A stretch of DNA of 64,000 nt from Fodinibacter sp963834965 (GTDB lineage Bacteria; Actinomycetota; Actinomycetes; Actinomycetales; Dermatophilaceae). The position numbers and the translations under genes were made by a program. The notes under the pieces are model-generated. The model saw only the letters and a program-made list of their open reading frames with translations, made no database searches and was not told where the DNA came from. The DNA is taken from positions 62,001 through 126,000 of the forward strand of contig CAWIEI010000013.1 of the NCBI GenBank assembly GCA_963834965.1. The letters run 5' to 3'. The first letter of the stretch is position 1. Every line of letters begins with the position of its first letter. This document shows, piece after piece, positions 1-8,245 of this stretch.

Positions 1-67
1 CGGCTGCCGAGGGCGCGCCTTCCGGCAACGGCTCCCGCCCGAGGGCCCGGTCGAGGGGTCGAGACAT
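1..67 (-). CDS. possible 5' end of an unidentified gene, cut by the window edge
   Basis: A reverse-strand reading frame opens with ATG at 67 and stays open to the window edge, giving MSRPLDRALGREPLPEGAPS and onward. Its third codon positions are mostly G or C, as in real genes here. It would be the next gene downstream of the Imm-5-like gene, 59 bases away on the same strand. I see no clear ribosome binding site and recognise no family, so it may be chance. Confidence 0.3.
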   Translation of the reverse strand, partial: MSRPLDRALGREPLPEGAPSAA

Positions 68-126
68 GCCCGGGATCGCGATTCTCACGGGCGTGTCATG
101 ACCGGTCGACCGGCGGCAGCCGCCCG

Positions 127-642
127 TCAGCAGTCGAAGACCGACCAGCAGAGGTGGTTGCGCCGCCGCTGGTCGTCGAGCACCAGCTCGCGCACGGCCG
201 CGGGCAGCTGGTCGCGCTGCCACCGGCACTCCCGCCCTCCGGCGGCCTCCACGTCGTCGGTCGACGCGGCGGCGCGCACGGCCTTGATCGCGTAGGCGGC
301 CGCCCCCAGGTCGTGCGCCGCGACGTGGGCGACGACCCCCGCCTGGCCCGCTGAGTAGGCCGCGTGGCGGGCCGCGCCGGCCAGGTCGCGGGCCGCGCCC
401 ATCGCGTGCCCGCCCGCCGCACGCGCCCGCATCATCGGCAGCTCACCACGCACCCAGGCGCGAGCCGCCTCGATCGCCTGCCGCGGCCGCACGTCATCGG
501 GCCGCACCGCCTCGAAGAGCGGCAGCACGTGCTCGGCGCAGGAGGCCGCCCACAGCGCCAGCAGGTGGTGGTCGGCGTCGGTGAGGGTCCCGCCGCGCCG
601 GATGGTCACCAGCCGCGGGTCGGGCTCGCTCGGCAGGATCAC
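127..642 (-). CDS. Imm-5-like putative immunity domain protein
   Basis: A 171-residue protein starting at GTG 642, preceded by a GGAGG sequence eight bases upstream; the frame extends further but that part has no coding character. The body (DPRLVTIRRGGTLTDADHHL, then WAASCAEHVLPLFE and alanine-rich helices with ARAAGGHAMGAARDLAGAAR and YSAGQAGVVAHVAAHDLG) matches the compact helical family annotated as Imm-5-like putative immunity protein. No signal peptide or membrane segment is visible and no toxin gene is adjacent, so an immunity role rests on the family name only. It follows nadC by 19 bases and is probably the distal gene of the NAD/pantothenate operon. Confidence 0.7.
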   Translation of the reverse strand: MILPSEPDPRLVTIRRGGTLTDADHHLLALWAASCAEHVLPLFEAVRPDDVRPRQAIEAARAWVRGELPMMRARAAGGHAMGAARDLAGAARHAAYSAGQAGVVAHVAAHDLGAAAYAIKAVRAAASTDDVEAAGGRECRWQRDQLPAAVRELVLDDQRRRNHLCWSVFDC

Positions 643-661
643 CCTTCCCCCCTCCCTGCGG

Positions 662-1543
662 TCAGCCGGCCCCGGGGTCGAGGTCGAGCGCGATGTCCAG
701 GATCGGCGAGGAGTGCGTGAGCCCACCGACCGAGAGGTAGTCGACGCCGGTCGCGGCGTACGCGGCCGCCACCTCGAGCGTCAGGTTGCCCGTCGCCTCG
801 ATCTCGACCGGCTCTCCCGTGGCGCGCACGGCATCCACCGTCTGTCGCAGCAGCTCGGGAGTCATGTTGTCGCACAACAGGAACCGCGCGCCGGCGCCCA
901 CCGACTCGACCGCCTCGGCCGTGGTGGTGACCTCGACCTGGATCGCCACGTCGGGGAAGGTCGCCCGCACGGCGTCGTAGGCGGCCGCCAGCCCGCCCGC
1001 CGCCAGCTTGTGGTTGTCCTTGATCATCGCGACGTCGTACAGGCCCATCCGCTTGTTGGTGCCCCCGCCGCACCGCACCGCGTACTTCTCGAGCGCGCGC
1101 ATCCCCGGCGTCGTCTTGCGGGTGTCGAGCACCATCGCGCCGCTCCCCTCGAGCACGTCGGCCCACCGCCGGGTGTGCGTCGCCACCCCCGAGGTGCGCG
1201 ACACGATGTTGAGGACGGTGCGCTCGGCCACCAGCGTGGTGCGCGTCGCCCCGCGCAGGGTCGCGAGGTGGTCACCGCGCACGACCCGGATGCCGTCCTC
1301 GACCAACCGCTCGACGCCCACCGCCCCCGACCCGAGCCGCGCCGCCACGGCATCCAGCACGACGGCGACCACCGGCAGGCCGGCCACCACACCGTCCGCT
1401 CGGGCCACGAGGTGCGAGACCGACACCTGGGATGCCGTGATCGTCGCCATCGTCGTGACGTCGGTGCCCGTGGCCAGGTCCTCGTCGAGGGCGCGCTCGA
1501 CGAGCAGCAGCGCGTCGGCCGTGGGGAACCCGAAGTCGGTCAT
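662..1543 (-). CDS. nadC: quinolinate phosphoribosyltransferase (carboxylating)
   Basis: A 293-residue cytoplasmic enzyme converting quinolinate and PRPP to nicotinate mononucleotide, CO2 and pyrophosphate in de novo NAD synthesis. The family signatures are present: an N-terminal ALDEDLATGTDVTT segment, NIVSRTSGVATHTR, the catalytic DTRKTTPGMR strand, KYAVRCGGGTNKRMGL, and the C-terminal barrel end VDYLSVGGLTHSSPILDIAL. Its ATG at 1543 overlaps the nadB stop in an ATGA junction, indicating translational coupling with the preceding pathway enzyme. The length is normal for the family and the frame is unbroken. Confidence 0.96.
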   Translation of the reverse strand: MTDFGFPTADALLLVERALDEDLATGTDVTTMATITASQVSVSHLVARADGVVAGLPVVAVVLDAVAARLGSGAVGVERLVEDGIRVVRGDHLATLRGATRTTLVAERTVLNIVSRTSGVATHTRRWADVLEGSGAMVLDTRKTTPGMRALEKYAVRCGGGTNKRMGLYDVAMIKDNHKLAAGGLAAAYDAVRATFPDVAIQVEVTTTAEAVESVGAGARFLLCDNMTPELLRQTVDAVRATGEPVEIEATGNLTLEVAAAYAATGVDYLSVGGLTHSSPILDIALDLDPGAG

Positions 1544-3219
1544 GCCAGCACCTCCACCGGCCGCTCGGTGACCACGAGCGTCCCGTCGGCCGGCCGGGTC
1601 GTCGTGAGGTGGGTGAGCCAGCGGGCGTCGTCGCGCTCGGGGAAGTCGGAGCGCACGTGCCCGCCCCGGGTCTCCTCGCGCCGGTGGGCGACGGTCGACA
1701 GGGTCTGGCCCAGGTGCAGCAGGTTGGTGGTCTCCCACGTCGCCGGGCCGGGCTCCGCCGTGCTCGGTGGCAGCGCCGCCAGGGTGGCGAGTGCCTCGAG
1801 CGCACCGGCCGTCGAGGCCGCCGACCGCACCGGCCCCGCCCCCCGCGTCATCGCGCGCTGGACGTCGAGGCGGTGCGAGGCGTCGAGCACCGCGGCGACA
1901 CCGGCATCGGATGCCGGGATGCGCAAGGGCAGCTCGCCGCCGGCGAAGCGCGTGGTGATGTCGTCGGCGATGCGGTGCGCGAAGACCAGGCCCTCGAGCA
2001 GGGAGTTGGACGCGAGCCGGTTGGCGCCGTGGACGCCCGTGCACGAGCACTCCCCGCACGCGTACAGGCCGTCGACCGACGAGCGGCCGAGCAGGTCGGT
2101 CTCGATCCCACCCGAGGCGTAGTGCTGGGCGGGCGCCACCGGCAGCAGGTCGGTGGCGGGGTCGAACCCCAGCTCGCGACACCGGGCCACGATCGACGGG
2201 AAGCGCTGCTCGAGGAAGTCGGCCCCGAGGTGCCGAGCGTCGAGCCACACGTGCTCGACGCCCTGGTCGCGCATCACGTCGAGGATCGCCCGGGCCACCA
2301 CGTCGCGCGGGGCGAGGTCGGCGAGCTCGTGCCGGCCCGCCATGATCCGCACGCCGGCGTCGTCGACGAGGAAGGCGCCCTCGCCGCGCACCGCCTCGGA
2401 GATCAGCGGCTGCTGGCCGGTCGACCCCTCGCCGAGGAAGAGCACCGTGGGGTGGAACTGCACGAACTCCAGGTCGGTGACCCGCGCCCCGGCTCGCAGC
2501 GCGGCCGCCATCCCGTCTCCGGTCGCGACCGGCGGGTTGGTGGTCGAGGTGTAGATCTGGCCCAGACCACCGGTGGCGAGCACGACGGCCCGGCCGTAGG
2601 CGGCCCCGACGCCGTCGACCTGGCCCTCGCCGATGACGTGCAGGGTCACCCCACAGACCACACCGTCGTCGGCGGTGAGCAGGTCGACCACGAGCGCGTG
2701 CTCGACGACCTCGATGCCGGGGTCGTCGACAACGCGATGCAGTGCGGCGATGAGGGCGCGTGAGATCTCGGCGCCGGTGGCGTCGCCCCCGGCGTGCGCG
2801 ATCCGGTCGCGGTGGTGGCCGCCCTCGCGAGTCAGCTTGATCTCGCCCTCGGCGTCGCGGTCGAACTCGGCACCGAGCGCCACCAGCTCGCGCACCCGCT
2901 CGGGGCCCTCGGTCACCAGGATGCGCACCGCCTCGGGGTCGCACAGCCCGACGCCGGCGACGAGGGTGTCGTCGAGGTGCTCCTGCGGCGTGTCGTCGGG
3001 GTCGAGGGCCGCGGCGATGCCGCCCTGCGCCCACTCCGTCGACCCGGCCGAGAGCACGGTCTTGGTCACCAGCAGCACCCGGTCGCCCCGCTCGCGCAGC
3101 CGCAGGGCGCAGGTGAGGCCGGCGATGCCCGAGCCGACCACGACGACGTCGGCGGTCGTCGTCCACCCGGGTGCGGGGGCACTGAGGCGGCGCGGCAGCA
3201 TGACCGGCGGGAACGGCAT
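1540..3219 (-). CDS. nadB: L-aspartate oxidase
   Basis: A 559-residue FAD flavoenzyme oxidising L-aspartate to iminoaspartate, the first step of bacterial de novo NAD synthesis. The dinucleotide-binding GSGIAGLTCALRL motif lies near residue 30, followed by STEWAQGGIAA, the HRDRIAHAGGDATGAEISRA active-site region, ATGGLGQIYTSTTNP, and ASGGIETDLLGRSSVDGLYACGE before the helical C-terminal domain. I chose ATG 3219 over upstream in-frame starts because it lies five bases after the panC stop. I saw no quinolinate synthase gene (nadA) in the window, so the iron-sulfur partner must be encoded elsewhere. Confidence 0.96.
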   Translation of the reverse strand: MPFPPVMLPRRLSAPAPGWTTTADVVVVGSGIAGLTCALRLRERGDRVLLVTKTVLSAGSTEWAQGGIAAALDPDDTPQEHLDDTLVAGVGLCDPEAVRILVTEGPERVRELVALGAEFDRDAEGEIKLTREGGHHRDRIAHAGGDATGAEISRALIAALHRVVDDPGIEVVEHALVVDLLTADDGVVCGVTLHVIGEGQVDGVGAAYGRAVVLATGGLGQIYTSTTNPPVATGDGMAAALRAGARVTDLEFVQFHPTVLFLGEGSTGQQPLISEAVRGEGAFLVDDAGVRIMAGRHELADLAPRDVVARAILDVMRDQGVEHVWLDARHLGADFLEQRFPSIVARCRELGFDPATDLLPVAPAQHYASGGIETDLLGRSSVDGLYACGECSCTGVHGANRLASNSLLEGLVFAHRIADDITTRFAGGELPLRIPASDAGVAAVLDASHRLDVQRAMTRGAGPVRSAASTAGALEALATLAALPPSTAEPGPATWETTNLLHLGQTLSTVAHRREETRGGHVRSDFPERDDARWLTHLTTTRPADGTLVVTERPVEVLA

Positions 3220-3224
3220 CCGGC

Positions 3225-4142
3225 TCACACCTCGGCCCGGGCGTGCGGCACGTCGGAGAAGACGTCGAGCGCCCCACCGCCCGGCCCGACGAGCAGCGGG
3301 GTGTTGTCGATCAGCCGGGTCGTCCCGACCCGGGCCGCGACCGCGAGCAGGGCCTCGCCGCGGTACCACTCGGGCACGTCGGCCAGGCTCTGGGGGTGCA
3401 CCAGCACGAGGTAGTCGACCAGGGCCAGCGGCTCCTCGACGAGCACCTCGCGGGCGGCCCGTCGGATCGCCGACGGGCCGTAGGCGGCGGCGTCACCACC
3501 GGCCCGCAGCGCCCCGCTGAGGCAGAGCGCGGTCTCGCGGTCGGAGGGGGTGAGGTACATGTTGCGGCTGCTCATCGCCAGCCCGTCGTCCTCGCGCACG
3601 GTCGGCACCGAGACGATGTCGACGGGGAAGTCGATGTCGCGCACCATCCGCCGGATGAGGAGCAGCTGCTGGGCGTCCTTCTGGCCGAAGTAGGCGCTGC
3701 GAGCGGCGGTGAGGTGCAACAGCTTTCCGACGACGGTGAGCACGCCGTCGAAGTGGCCAGGCCGGGACGCGCCCTCGAGCACCTCGCCGAGCGGACCGGC
3801 CGAGACGCGCACCCCGGGGTCGCCCTCGGGGTAGACGACGTCAGGGGTCGGGGCGAAGATCACGTCGACGCCGGCCGTCGTGCAGATCTCGAGGTCGGCG
3901 TCGAAGGTGCGCGGGTAGCGCGAGAGGTCCTCCTTGGGCCCGAACTGCAGCGGGTTGAGGAAGATCGTCACCACCACGTGCGCGTGCCGCTGCCGGGCGG
4001 TGCGGATCAGCTTGGCGTGGCCGTCGTGCAGCGCCCCCATCGTCATGACGACGGCGACGTCGCGGCTCGAGAGCGCCTCGCGGGCGGCCTTGAGCTGACC
4101 GCGCGTGTGCGCGACGACGGGGACGGTGGTGGCGGGGGTCAC
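3225..4142 (-). CDS. panC: pantothenate synthetase
   Basis: A 305-residue ATP-dependent enzyme condensing pantoate and beta-alanine into pantothenate, the coenzyme A precursor. It has the nucleotidyltransferase-fold signatures MGALHDGHAKLI (HIGH-like, near residue 35), NPLQFGPKEDLSRYPR, YFGQKDAQQL and the late KMSKS-like loop MSSRNMYLT. The GTG start at 4142 directly abuts the stop of the upstream DUF2520 gene. Panto(ate) and NAD synthesis genes sharing one transcript is typical of this conserved actinobacterial block (compare Rv3602c). Confidence 0.96.
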   Translation of the reverse strand: MTPATTVPVVAHTRGQLKAAREALSSRDVAVVMTMGALHDGHAKLIRTARQRHAHVVVTIFLNPLQFGPKEDLSRYPRTFDADLEICTTAGVDVIFAPTPDVVYPEGDPGVRVSAGPLGEVLEGASRPGHFDGVLTVVGKLLHLTAARSAYFGQKDAQQLLLIRRMVRDIDFPVDIVSVPTVREDDGLAMSSRNMYLTPSDRETALCLSGALRAGGDAAAYGPSAIRRAAREVLVEEPLALVDYLVLVHPQSLADVPEWYRGEALLAVAARVGTTRLIDNTPLLVGPGGGALDVFSDVPHARAEV

Positions 4143-5033
4143 TCAGTGCTCCTGGTCGGCGAGGATGTCGAGGAGTGGCTCCGCGGCGGCCGGCCGCAGC
4201 CGGCCGTTGTCGAGGGCGCGCAGGGCGGTGGCACGGGCGAGCGCCACGTAGGTCCTCCGGATCTGGGGCGAGAGCCGGTCCAGCTCGCGCAGGTGGTCCT
4301 CCACCGTACCGATGTCGCCGCGGGCCACCGGCCCGGTGAGGGCGGCGTCACCCAGGCGCAGGGCGTTGTCGAGCGCGGCGCGCATCAGCGGCCCGATGAC
4401 GCGGCGCGGCTCGGCGACCCCGGCCCGCGAGAGCAGCTCCATCGCCTCGCTGGTCAGCGTCACCAGGTGGTTCGCGCCGTGGGCCAGGGCCGTGTGGTAG
4501 GCCAGCCGGTCGCGCTCGGCGACCCACACCGGGTCGCCGCCCATCTCCATGACCAGGGCCTCGGCGACCGGCCGCAGCGCCTCGTCGGCGGTGACGCCGA
4601 ACGGGCAGTCGGGCAGCCGGTCGAGGTCCATCGCGGTGCCGGTGAACGTCATCGCCGGGTGCAGGGCGAGCGGCAGCACGTGGTGGGCGCGGGCGGGATC
4701 CAGCACGGCCACACCGTGCCGGCCGCTGGTGTGCACGGCCATCTGCCCCGCCTGCCAGGCGCCGGTCGCGGACAGGCCGGCGACGAGGTGGGCGAGCGCA
4801 TCGTCGGGCACCGCGAGGAGCACGAGCTCGGCGCCCGCCACCACCGTGGCGACGTCGGCCAGCGGCACGCCCGGCAGCAGCTCGGCCGCGCGGTCCCGGC
4901 TCGCGTCGGACACGGCATACGCACCGGTGACCCGGTGCCCGGCGCGCGCGAGCGCCGCCCCGAGCACCGCACCGACCCGGCCGGCCCCGACGACCCCCAC
5001 GGTCAGCCGGGCGGGGTGCTCGATGCCGTCCAC
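4143..5033 (-). CDS. Rossmann-fold DUF2520 oxidoreductase-like protein
   Basis: A 296-residue protein with an N-terminal NAD(P)-binding fold (VGVVGAGRVGAVLGAALARAG, near residues 12-32) and a C-terminal helical DUF2520 domain with the conserved HPAMTFTG and LAHGANHLVTLTSEA regions. It resembles ketopantoate reductase and 6-phosphogluconate dehydrogenase relatives and lies directly upstream of panC, as Rv3603c does in mycobacteria. A role as the missing pantoate-forming reductase is often suspected, but the sequence alone does not establish a substrate. It is the first gene of the five-gene operon and starts at GTG 5033 behind a leaderless promoter. Confidence 0.85.
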   Translation of the reverse strand: MDGIEHPARLTVGVVGAGRVGAVLGAALARAGHRVTGAYAVSDASRDRAAELLPGVPLADVATVVAGAELVLLAVPDDALAHLVAGLSATGAWQAGQMAVHTSGRHGVAVLDPARAHHVLPLALHPAMTFTGTAMDLDRLPDCPFGVTADEALRPVAEALVMEMGGDPVWVAERDRLAYHTALAHGANHLVTLTSEAMELLSRAGVAEPRRVIGPLMRAALDNALRLGDAALTGPVARGDIGTVEDHLRELDRLSPQIRRTYVALARATALRALDNGRLRPAAAEPLLDILADQEH

Positions 5034-5041
5034 GGTCAGGC

Positions 5042-5047
5042 AACCTA
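5042..5047 (-). promoter_or_regulatory. -10 box of the DUF2520-panC-nadB-nadC operon
   Basis: TAGGTT on the reverse strand sits eight bases before the GTG start of the first operon gene. This spacing places the transcription start at or next to the start codon, predicting a leaderless transcript. No convincing -35 element was seen. Confidence 0.55.
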
Positions 5048-5091
5048 CCCCTCAACCGCCGGGTCGTGCGCGGGCGGCCGGGCGGCGCGTC

Positions 5092-5205
5092 CTTGGTTCG
5101 AGGTGATCCGCTGCCCCCTCCCGCCAGAGCATCACCTCCGACCAAGTGACCTCGTCGGCATTCGAGGTGATCCGCTCGTCCCTCGGGTCAGCACCTCACC
5201 TCGAC
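5092..5205. repeat. two tandem hairpin repeats, period 64
   Basis: The arm CTTGGTTCGAGGTGAT (5092-5107) is matched with two mismatches by the inverted copy at 5131-5146, forming a long hairpin. The sequence TTCGAGGTGATCCGCT then recurs exactly at 5161-5176, 64 bases later, followed by a weaker inverted arm around 5190-5203. The pair lies in the divergent region between the DUF2520 operon and the MidA gene, upstream of both predicted -10 boxes. It does not behave as a terminator for either gene. Confidence 0.75.
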
Positions 5206-5228
5206 CCACCTGGCCACGGCACCGGCGC

Positions 5229-5234
5229 TAGCGT
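5229..5234 (+). promoter_or_regulatory. -10 box for the MidA-type methyltransferase
   Basis: TAGCGT ends seven bases before GTG 5242, the leaderless spacing seen at other genes of this window. It decides the start of the downstream gene against the longer reading frame that opens inside the repeat region. Confidence 0.5.
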
Positions 5235-5241
5235 TCGCCGG

Positions 5242-6195
5242 GTGATGGTCCCCTGGCGCGAGGCGTGGCACGAGGCGCTCTACGGCCCCCACGGGTTCTA
5301 CCGGGGCGCCGTGGGACCTGCCGGCCACTTCACGACCTCGACCCACGGGCCGCTCGGGCCGCCGCTGGCCGACGCGCTGGGGCTCCTCGCCGACCGGGAG
5401 CGCGTGCACCACGTCGTCGACGTCGGCTGCGGACGCGGTGAGCTGCTCACCCACCTCGCCGCGCGGCGCCCGGACCTGCGGCTCACCGGGGTCGACGTCG
5501 TGGCGCGCCCACCGGACCTGCCGGATGCCGTGGCCTGGCTGCGCTCTCCCGGTGGCGGGGACCTGCCCGCCGAGCTCACCGACCTCGACGACGTGCTCGT
5601 CGTGGCGCACGAGTGGCTCGACGTGGTGCCGTGCACCGTGGCCGAGGTGGTCGCGCCCGGCCGGCTCGCCGTCGTACTGGTCGACCCGAGCACCGGGGCC
5701 GAGTCCACCGCGGGCGCGATCACGAACGACGAGCTCGACTGGTGCGCCCGGTACTGGCCGGCCGGCGACCTGCCCGTCGGGGCTCGGGTCGAGGTGGGGC
5801 TGGCGCGCGACGCGGCCTGGCGCGACCTGGTGTCGCGGGTGCGCGGCGGAACCCTGCTCGCCGTCGACTACGGGCACACGGCGGGTGATCGCCCCGTGGG
5901 CGGCACGCTCACGGCCTACCGGGCCGGTGCCCTCGTCGCACCGGTGCCCGACGGCTCGTGCGACCTCACGGCCCACGTCGCGGTCGACTCGCTGGAGCAC
6001 GACGAGCTCACCACCCAGCGCGCCGCACTGCACGCGGTGGGCGCCCTGGCGCGTACCCCCGACCACGAGCGGGCGCGCACCGACCCGGCGGGCTACCTGG
6101 CGGCGTTGGCCACCGCGTCGGCACTCGGCGCACTCACCTCGCCCGACGGTCTGGGCGGCTTCCGCTGGGTGCTGCGCCGCGTGCAGCGGATGTGA
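5242..6195 (+). CDS. MidA/NDUFAF7-family SAM-dependent methyltransferase
   Basis: A 317-residue class I methyltransferase of the DUF185/MidA family, whose mitochondrial member NDUFAF7 methylates an arginine of the complex I 49-kDa subunit. The N-terminus FREA-like stretch (WREAWHEALYGPHGFYRG, GPAGHFTTSTHGPLG) is the family hallmark, followed by the SAM motif VVDVGCGRGELLTHLA near residue 70 and the NEWLD-like AHEWLDVVPC. The start is GTG 5242 or ATG 5245; the reading frame continues upstream into repeats. One gene downstream is a NuoD paralogue, the bacterial equivalent of the human enzyme's substrate, which makes a protein-methylation role attractive but unproven. Confidence 0.8.
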   Translation: MMVPWREAWHEALYGPHGFYRGAVGPAGHFTTSTHGPLGPPLADALGLLADRERVHHVVDVGCGRGELLTHLAARRPDLRLTGVDVVARPPDLPDAVAWLRSPGGGDLPAELTDLDDVLVVAHEWLDVVPCTVAEVVAPGRLAVVLVDPSTGAESTAGAITNDELDWCARYWPAGDLPVGARVEVGLARDAAWRDLVSRVRGGTLLAVDYGHTAGDRPVGGTLTAYRAGALVAPVPDGSCDLTAHVAVDSLEHDELTTQRAALHAVGALARTPDHERARTDPAGYLAALATASALGALTSPDGLGGFRWVLRRVQRM

Positions 6196-6228
6196 CTCGG
6201 GGCGGTGGTCCGTGGCACCGTTGGGTCG

Positions 6229-6798
6229 ATGCGACTGAGGATGCCGTGTGTCCCCCTCGCGCTCGCCCTCGTGGCGGGCGCGAGCCTGAGTGCGTGCGGG
6301 AAGGAGGCACCCCGCGAGGTCGTCGTCACCGTGACGGGCACCCCGTCGGCCACCGCCTCGCCCAGCTCACTGGCACCGTCGAGCGCCGTGGTGGGCCGGG
6401 TCGAGAACCCGACCAGCGACGTCAAGGGCCGTGCCTTCGACTTCGGGATGGTCACCGGCGTCAAGCGCGAGGGTGACGTCGACGTGCTCGTGCTCGACCG
6501 CTGGACCGACCCCAAGGTCGACGACGCCGTGGTCGCGAAGCACGGCCTGCGGGTCACCTCGTGGAAGGTCGGGTCGAACCGGTACGTCAACCAGAACGCC
6601 AAGAAGACCTTCGACATCCCGGTCCCCGCGGGCGCCACGTTCCTGCTGCACCACTGCGTGGCGGCCGGCGAGCCGCTGCAGACCCGCTCGGTCAGCGCGA
6701 CCGAGCTGGCCGACGCCCCGGAGTCCGACCGGCTGCTCCTCGTCCGCGTCGACAAGGACGGATGGGGGACCAGCGGCGAGACGTTCGCAGGCTGCTGA
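6229..6798 (+). CDS. small secreted lipoprotein, function unknown
   Basis: A 189-residue protein with a classic lipoprotein signal: charged start, hydrophobic core LALALVAGASLS and lipobox LSAC, predicting acylation at the cysteine near residue 24. A Ser/Thr/Pro-rich linker follows to about residue 60, then a small globular domain (VKGRAFDFGMVTGVKREGDV, DRWTDPKVDDAVVAKHGLRV) ending in cysteine. I do not recognise the domain. It sits between the MidA-type methyltransferase and the NuoD paralogue, with 33 and 69 base gaps. An in-frame GTG at 6205 is an alternative start. Confidence 0.7.
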   Translation: MRLRMPCVPLALALVAGASLSACGKEAPREVVVTVTGTPSATASPSSLAPSSAVVGRVENPTSDVKGRAFDFGMVTGVKREGDVDVLVLDRWTDPKVDDAVVAKHGLRVTSWKVGSNRYVNQNAKKTFDIPVPAGATFLLHHCVAAGEPLQTRSVSATELADAPESDRLLLVRVDKDGWGTSGETFAGC

Positions 6799-6867
6799 GC
6801 ACGGGCCTACCCGCGGTTCGAACCCTCCTGCCCACGGGTCGGGGCCGGTGTGCGGCAGACTGGCAGC

Positions 6868-8040
6868 GTGACCTCCGAGACCGGCCAGCGCGCGCTCGAC
6901 GTCGGCATGGGCGCCGGCGGCCTGGCGACGGCAGACATGGTGCTCAACATCGGGCCCCAGCACCCGGCGACGCACGGCGTGCTCCGGCTGCGGGTCGTGC
7001 TCGACGGCGAGCGCATCATCTCGGCCGAGCCCGTCATCGGCTACATGCACCGTGGCGCCGAGAAGCTGTTCGAGGTGCGCGACTACCGGCAGATCACCGT
7101 GCTCGCCAACCGGCACGACTGGCTGTCGGCGTTCAGCAACGAGCTGGGGGTGGTGCTCGGGGTCGAGGCGATGCTCGGCATGGAGGTGCCCGAGCGGGCG
7201 GTCTGGCTGCGCACCCTGCTCGCGGAGCTCAACCGCGTTCTCTCACACCTGATGTTCCTCGGGTCGTACCCGCTCGAGCTCGGCGCCATCACGCCCGTCT
7301 TCTACGCGTTCCGTGAGCGCGAAGAGCTGCAGGCCGTCATGGAGGAGGCCTCCGGCGGTCGCATGCACTACATGTTCAACCGGGTCGGCGGCCTGAAGGA
7401 GGACGTCCCTGCGGGGTGGCTCGGGCGGGTCGAGGCCGCCGTGACGGGCGTGCGACGACGGCTGCCCCAGCTCGAGTCGCTCATCTCCGGCAACGAGATC
7501 GTCGAGGCGCGGGCGCGTGGCGTCGGAGTGCTGTCCCGCGAGACCTGCCTCGCCTACGGGGTCACCGGGCCGATCGGCCGGGCGAGCGGGCTCGACGTCG
7601 ACCTGCGCCGCGACGACCCCTACCTCGCCTACGGCACGCTGTTCGCGCCCGGTGGCCCGGGCCGGGTGGTCACCCGCACCGCCGGCGACTGCCTGGCGCG
7701 CCTCGAGGTGCTGCTCGAGCAGGTGCACGTCAGCCTCGACCTCGCGGAGGCGTGCCTCGCCACGCTCGCGACGCTGCCGGCCGGACCGGTGAACCAGCGG
7801 TTGCCCAAGGTGCTCAAGGTGCCCGAGGGTGAGCGCTACACCGCGACCGAGAACCCGCTGGGCTTCAACGGCTACCACCTGGTGTCCCGCGGCGAGAAGA
7901 CCCCGTGGCGGCTGAAGCTGCGCTCGGCGTCGTTCAACAACGTGCAGGTGCTCTCGCGGGTGCTGCCCGGCTGCCTCGTGGCCGACATGGTGGCGGTGCT
8001 CGGGTCGATGTTCTTCGTCGTCGGCGACGTCGACAAGTAG
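6868..8040 (+). CDS. nuoD2: stand-alone NADH-quinone oxidoreductase subunit D paralogue
   Basis: A 390-residue homologue of the complex I 49-kDa subunit (NuoD/NDUFS2). Core motifs are intact: LNIGPQHPATHGVLRL near the N-terminus, GYMHRGAEKLFE, the quinone-chamber segment GGRMHYMFNRVGG, and the C-terminal VPEGERYTATENPLGF and VLGSMFFVVGDVDK. No other nuo subunit gene is nearby, so this is a lone paralogue, as known in Streptomyces, rather than part of a full nuo operon. GTG 6868 is preferred because CAGACT, a weak -10 match, ends seven bases upstream. How an isolated subunit D works is not known. Confidence 0.88.
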   Translation: MTSETGQRALDVGMGAGGLATADMVLNIGPQHPATHGVLRLRVVLDGERIISAEPVIGYMHRGAEKLFEVRDYRQITVLANRHDWLSAFSNELGVVLGVEAMLGMEVPERAVWLRTLLAELNRVLSHLMFLGSYPLELGAITPVFYAFREREELQAVMEEASGGRMHYMFNRVGGLKEDVPAGWLGRVEAAVTGVRRRLPQLESLISGNEIVEARARGVGVLSRETCLAYGVTGPIGRASGLDVDLRRDDPYLAYGTLFAPGGPGRVVTRTAGDCLARLEVLLEQVHVSLDLAEACLATLATLPAGPVNQRLPKVLKVPEGERYTATENPLGFNGYHLVSRGEKTPWRLKLRSASFNNVQVLSRVLPGCLVADMVAVLGSMFFVVGDVDK

Positions 8041-8136
8041 GAGTGCGGCCGGCACCCACCGGGCCCGGACGAGCCCGCACAGCCTGCGCTCCGCACGCGC
8101 TGTCGACACGGCCAGGCCCGTCAGCTGGCGGGGCGT

Positions 8137-8150
8137 TGCGAGTTCTCGCA
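8137..8150. other. short inverted repeat between nuoD2 and the sortase pair
   Basis: TGCGAG and CTCGCA flank a TT centre, about 100 bases after the nuoD2 stop and upstream of the secreted-protein gene. The same hexamer pair forms the core of the terminator after topA (39819-39842). It could be a weak terminator or an operator; there is no T tract. Confidence 0.4.
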
Positions 8151-8245
8151 CAATCCCCCCAATCCGCACGGGCCAGCAGCACGGGTGCGGTAGCGTCCGG
8201 CCCGGCTCCATCGGGAGCCCTCGCACTGCCGTCGAAGGAACCATC

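Noticed and set aside
581..2122. Long plus-strand open frame opposite nadC and nadB
   Set aside because: It is an antisense shadow produced by high GC; the reverse-strand products have full enzyme motifs and the plus-strand one is Arg/Gly/Val-rich without domains.
6805..6850. tRNA-like word GGTTCGAACCCTCC between the lipoprotein and nuoD2
   Set aside because: The T-arm stems do not pair on either strand and no acceptor, D or anticodon arms are nearby.
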